From: Papio anubis
Lineage: Eukaryota; Chordata; Mammalia; Primates; Cercopithecidae
NCBI RefSeq assembly: GCF_008728515.1
Contig: NC_044981.1
Span: 98,778,043-98,842,042 of the forward strand
DNA: 64,000 nucleotides
Direction: 5' to 3'
In this document: one piece after another, positions 61,510 to 64,000 of the stretch
Layout of the letters: each line of letters starts with the position of its first letter
Numbering within the stretch: the stretch's first letter is position 1
Translations under genes and position numbers: made by a program
Notes under the pieces: generated by a model
What the model saw: the letters and a program-made list of their open reading frames with translations, nothing else
The model's database searches: none
Told to the model about the DNA's origin: nothing

Positions 61510-61604
61510 AGATCCAACTCCTGAATGATTTAATCAAAATCTGCATTTTTAATAAAGTCTGCAAGGTTTTTTTTAATGCATCTTTGCATCTGAGAAATAC
61601 TGCC
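61510..61604 (+). mobile_element. Probable MER5A fragment, sense or inverted half
   Basis: CAACTCCTGAATGATTTAATC, AAATCTGCATTTTTAATAAAG, ATGCATCTTTGCATCTGAG and AAATACTG follow one half of MER5A (GATTCAGTAGGTC, AATCTGCATTTTTAACAAG, TGATTCTGATGCA, GAACCACTG). Strongly decayed. Confidence 0.5.
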
Positions 61605-61693
61605 TTAAGCATGATTTAGTCAAGGAAATAAGACATTACAAAGAATTAGCATTGTTAGGTTTAGATGTGATTGTGATCTTGTGAATACATTTA

Positions 61694-61926
61694 AGAAGGG
61701 GCTTATTTTATTTTATTATTTTGTTATTTTTTATTATACTTTAAGTTCTAGGGAACATGTGCACAATGTGCAGGTTTGTTACATATGTATACATGTGCCA
61801 TGTCGGTGTGCTGCACCCATTAACTCGTCATTTACATTAGGTATATCTCCTAATGCTATCCCTCCCGCCTCCCCCCACCCCACAACAGGCCGCGGTGTGT
61901 GATGTTCCCAGAAGAGGCTTATTTTA
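61694..61926 (-). mobile_element. Short young L1 insertion with intact target duplication, antisense
   Basis: About 199 bp of L1PA 3' end (61711-61909). The plus strand reads ATTATACTTTAAGTTCTAGG, TGTGCAGGTTTGTTACATATG and GGTGTGCTGCACCC, up to a stop at GTGTGTGATGTTCCC. Target copies AGAAGGGGCTTATTTTA (61694-61710) and AGAAGAGGCTTATTTTA (61910-61926) agree at 16 of 17 bases. It is severely 5'-truncated and carries no coding part. It resembles the 3' end of the 10951-16596 element and is of similar age. Confidence 0.95.
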
Positions 61927-64000
61927 AAAGATATTTACTGAGAATTTTAGCAATAACATGCTATTGTGTCTGGGATTTGCTTTGAAATATTGTGTGTGTG
62001 GGGAGGATATAGATGAAATAAGACTGGGCACGTGGTGGTCATTGTTGCAGTAGGATGGTAGGTAAATTAGGAAGACTATTCCCTTTTATAGGGGACTATG
62101 TTCAAACTCATTCTACAATAAAAAGTTTGTCCAGAAAAAAAAGGCCTTAATAAAAAAGATGATTAGGAATAAACAGGAGGAAATGATTCAATTACCAAGG
62201 AGAGGATCTATAAACTATATCCAAAAAGGATAAATTATTTAATATTTGACTTGTTTATATATTTCCTTTACTATATTTAATATTTTCTTCTTTCTTTTTA
62301 ATTAAAGGAATTATCATAATCATAAAATCACTGGTTCTTGGTTCTTCAATTGGCCAAATAAAATACTTAATACTGCTTCATTTTAAAGTAATAAATTTTA
62401 ATATAACTAATGTCAATTTATAAGTTTCATTAGTTAAACGACATCATGTGCTATTATAAGAAGAGAAAGAAAACTGTTAGAGACAAATATACAATTTAAA
62501 AGGTAATTTTATCATTTTAGGTGAAAGATAATAAGGGCTTCAAAGTCTATTATGAGCCTAAATATTAAGATTATACTAGATTTTTCTTTCTGATAATGAA
62601 ATTTTTAAAAAGTATATAAATATTGTATCCAACAATTGTTAAGCTTGGCTAAATATTTTCACTATCACGGTTCTGTATTCTTTTATGTAAAGTGTCAATG
62701 AAACAATAATGCACATATTTATTTGGGGTTAAAGAATTGACAGGAAAAGAGCAAATTTGCAAATTATAAAACCATATGTAAAGAAATAAGCTCACAATTT
62801 TGTAAATACTTCTTCTACTTAATATATATCTTGCAGCATTTATAAAGTGATTTATTCCATTACAACACTTCTGTAACATTGTTTTCTGAAAGTTGTAAGT
62901 CAACAAAAAATATGTGTCAGATACATATTATTTATGCTTATTTTATTATATATAATTACATTAGTTGATACAAATGTCATCTGTCATGAAAATGACTAAA
63001 GTATCAAGAAACTCACTCCCATATCAAAGCTAATATGGTGGTTACATGGTTGGAGACCTAGGCTTCTTTTATCTTTTGCTCTGCTATTCTGTAGATGTAG
63101 ATTTCATCTAAAAATCTAAAATGATTATTTAGCTTCTACTTTCACTTCACTATCCCACCAAGCAAGAAGTAGAGAAAAATGGAAAGTCTAATTATTGTCT
63201 TTATGAGCAACATTAAAAACTGCATATGTCACAGTTGTGTTTATACTGTTGGCCAGAAATTAGTCTTATGACCACATCTAGCTACAACAAAAGCTGGAAA
63301 ATATACTTGACTTTCAATGGTAGTAACTGAAATTCATGCATTCTGTTACTAAATGAAGAATTCATAAATGAATTATTTTAATCAAACAATTCTGTGGCAG
63401 TTTTATAATCTCTATCCCAGAGATTACTAATTTCATTTAAAAAGCCAGTTGCTTTGGAGTTCAGCTACAAAAATGTTTTAAAATATGTAAAGAAATTTAC
63501 TGAATATTTAACCTTATTCTTTTTATTTTATGGATAAAAAGAGCATCACTTGAGTACTCAAATAGATTATGTAGAAGCACAGGATACTTAAAGGAAGAGC
63601 CAAGACTAAAAGAAGGTTTCTTAGTTTCTAGTTCAGTTAATTTTTTTTAATAAGCAAATTTGTACACAAATTAGAAGTTAAGAATTAGTGTTGCTTTTAG
63701 TTTGGGGCATACATTAATTTATAATAAAACTGTTAGACAAATATTACAAAAATACATTTGAAGAATTTCAGAAATATTACAAGCCTCATTTTGGGTACAT
63801 TCTTATTTTACAGAAAGTAAATTTGATTGGATGGGCAAAAGACTAACAAATAATCTCTTCATTTAGCATTATTTTCTTCTCAGGTACTGTCCTAAATATA
63901 TTCTATTTATGTTAATTCAATTTTTATATAGGCATAGAACAGAGGAATTTCATGTGGAATCAAATATTCCAAGGATTTGGGGTGGCATAATGTATTATTT
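61927..64000. other. Unassigned AT-rich DNA
   Basis: No gene, RNA or repeat family recognised. A 7-base G run lies just upstream, at 61218. Open frames are short and AT-driven (for example 62649-62906 minus, 85 codons, no motif). Confidence 0.55.

Overview
This window is non-coding primate DNA: AT-rich, CpG-poor and packed with interspersed repeats (Alu, L1, MIR, L2, MaLR LTRs, old DNA transposons, microsatellites). I found no cellular protein-coding exon and no structured RNA gene. The longest open frames (for example 13362-14819 minus, 485 codons) lie inside L1 elements. The youngest Alus, at 33848, 47348 and 48563, carry variants I associate with the AluYR lineage of Old World monkeys (GGCTCAAGCCTG, GATCCGGCCACTG, a CTAGCCGGGCGAG stretch). 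The source is therefore most likely a cercopithecoid such as a macaque, baboon or vervet rather than human. Genus cannot be resolved from sequence alone.

Layout. 1-10950: mostly unassigned AT-rich DNA with one Alu, three MIRs, two old unclassified repeat remnants and a decayed antisense L1. 10951-24345: an L1 stack. A 5.6 kb antisense L1PA-type element (10951-16596) has recognisable but broken ORF1 and ORF2. Just downstream, an older sense L1 (X; 16681-19581 and 23161-24345) is split by a second L1 (Y; 19582-23160) whose short inverted 5' end points to twin-primed insertion. Three Alus have landed in X and Y. 24346-34180: AT-rich DNA, an Alu with a 46-A tail, a nearly complete MaLR provirus (28832-31115) with a readable tRNA-Leu primer-binding site, an old sense L1 tail, and a young AluYR with a perfect 17-bp target duplication.

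34181-53000: scattered Alus (full, truncated, fold-back rearranged and tandem-duplicated), a DNA-transposon fossil, MER5A, a solo THE1/MST LTR, an ERV1-type LTR, an L1MA 3' end and an antisense L1M. 53000-64000: sparser AT-rich DNA with an MLT1-type LTR, another MaLR-like LTR containing a TA-rich expansion, L1M tails, microsatellites, and a tiny L1 insertion with a clear 17-bp target duplication.

There is no gene network to describe. The history is layered retrotransposition into a probable gene desert or a large intron. Family names come from recognition of consensus features, not from a database search, and edges of old elements are approximate. I did not find a new biological system. The most useful second looks are the nested L1 reconstruction, the catalytic-site lesions of the L1PA copy, the MaLR primer-binding site, several unusual Alu structures, a CpG-dense hairpin, and one repeat-free stretch (about 55800-56140) that could be a conserved non-coding element.
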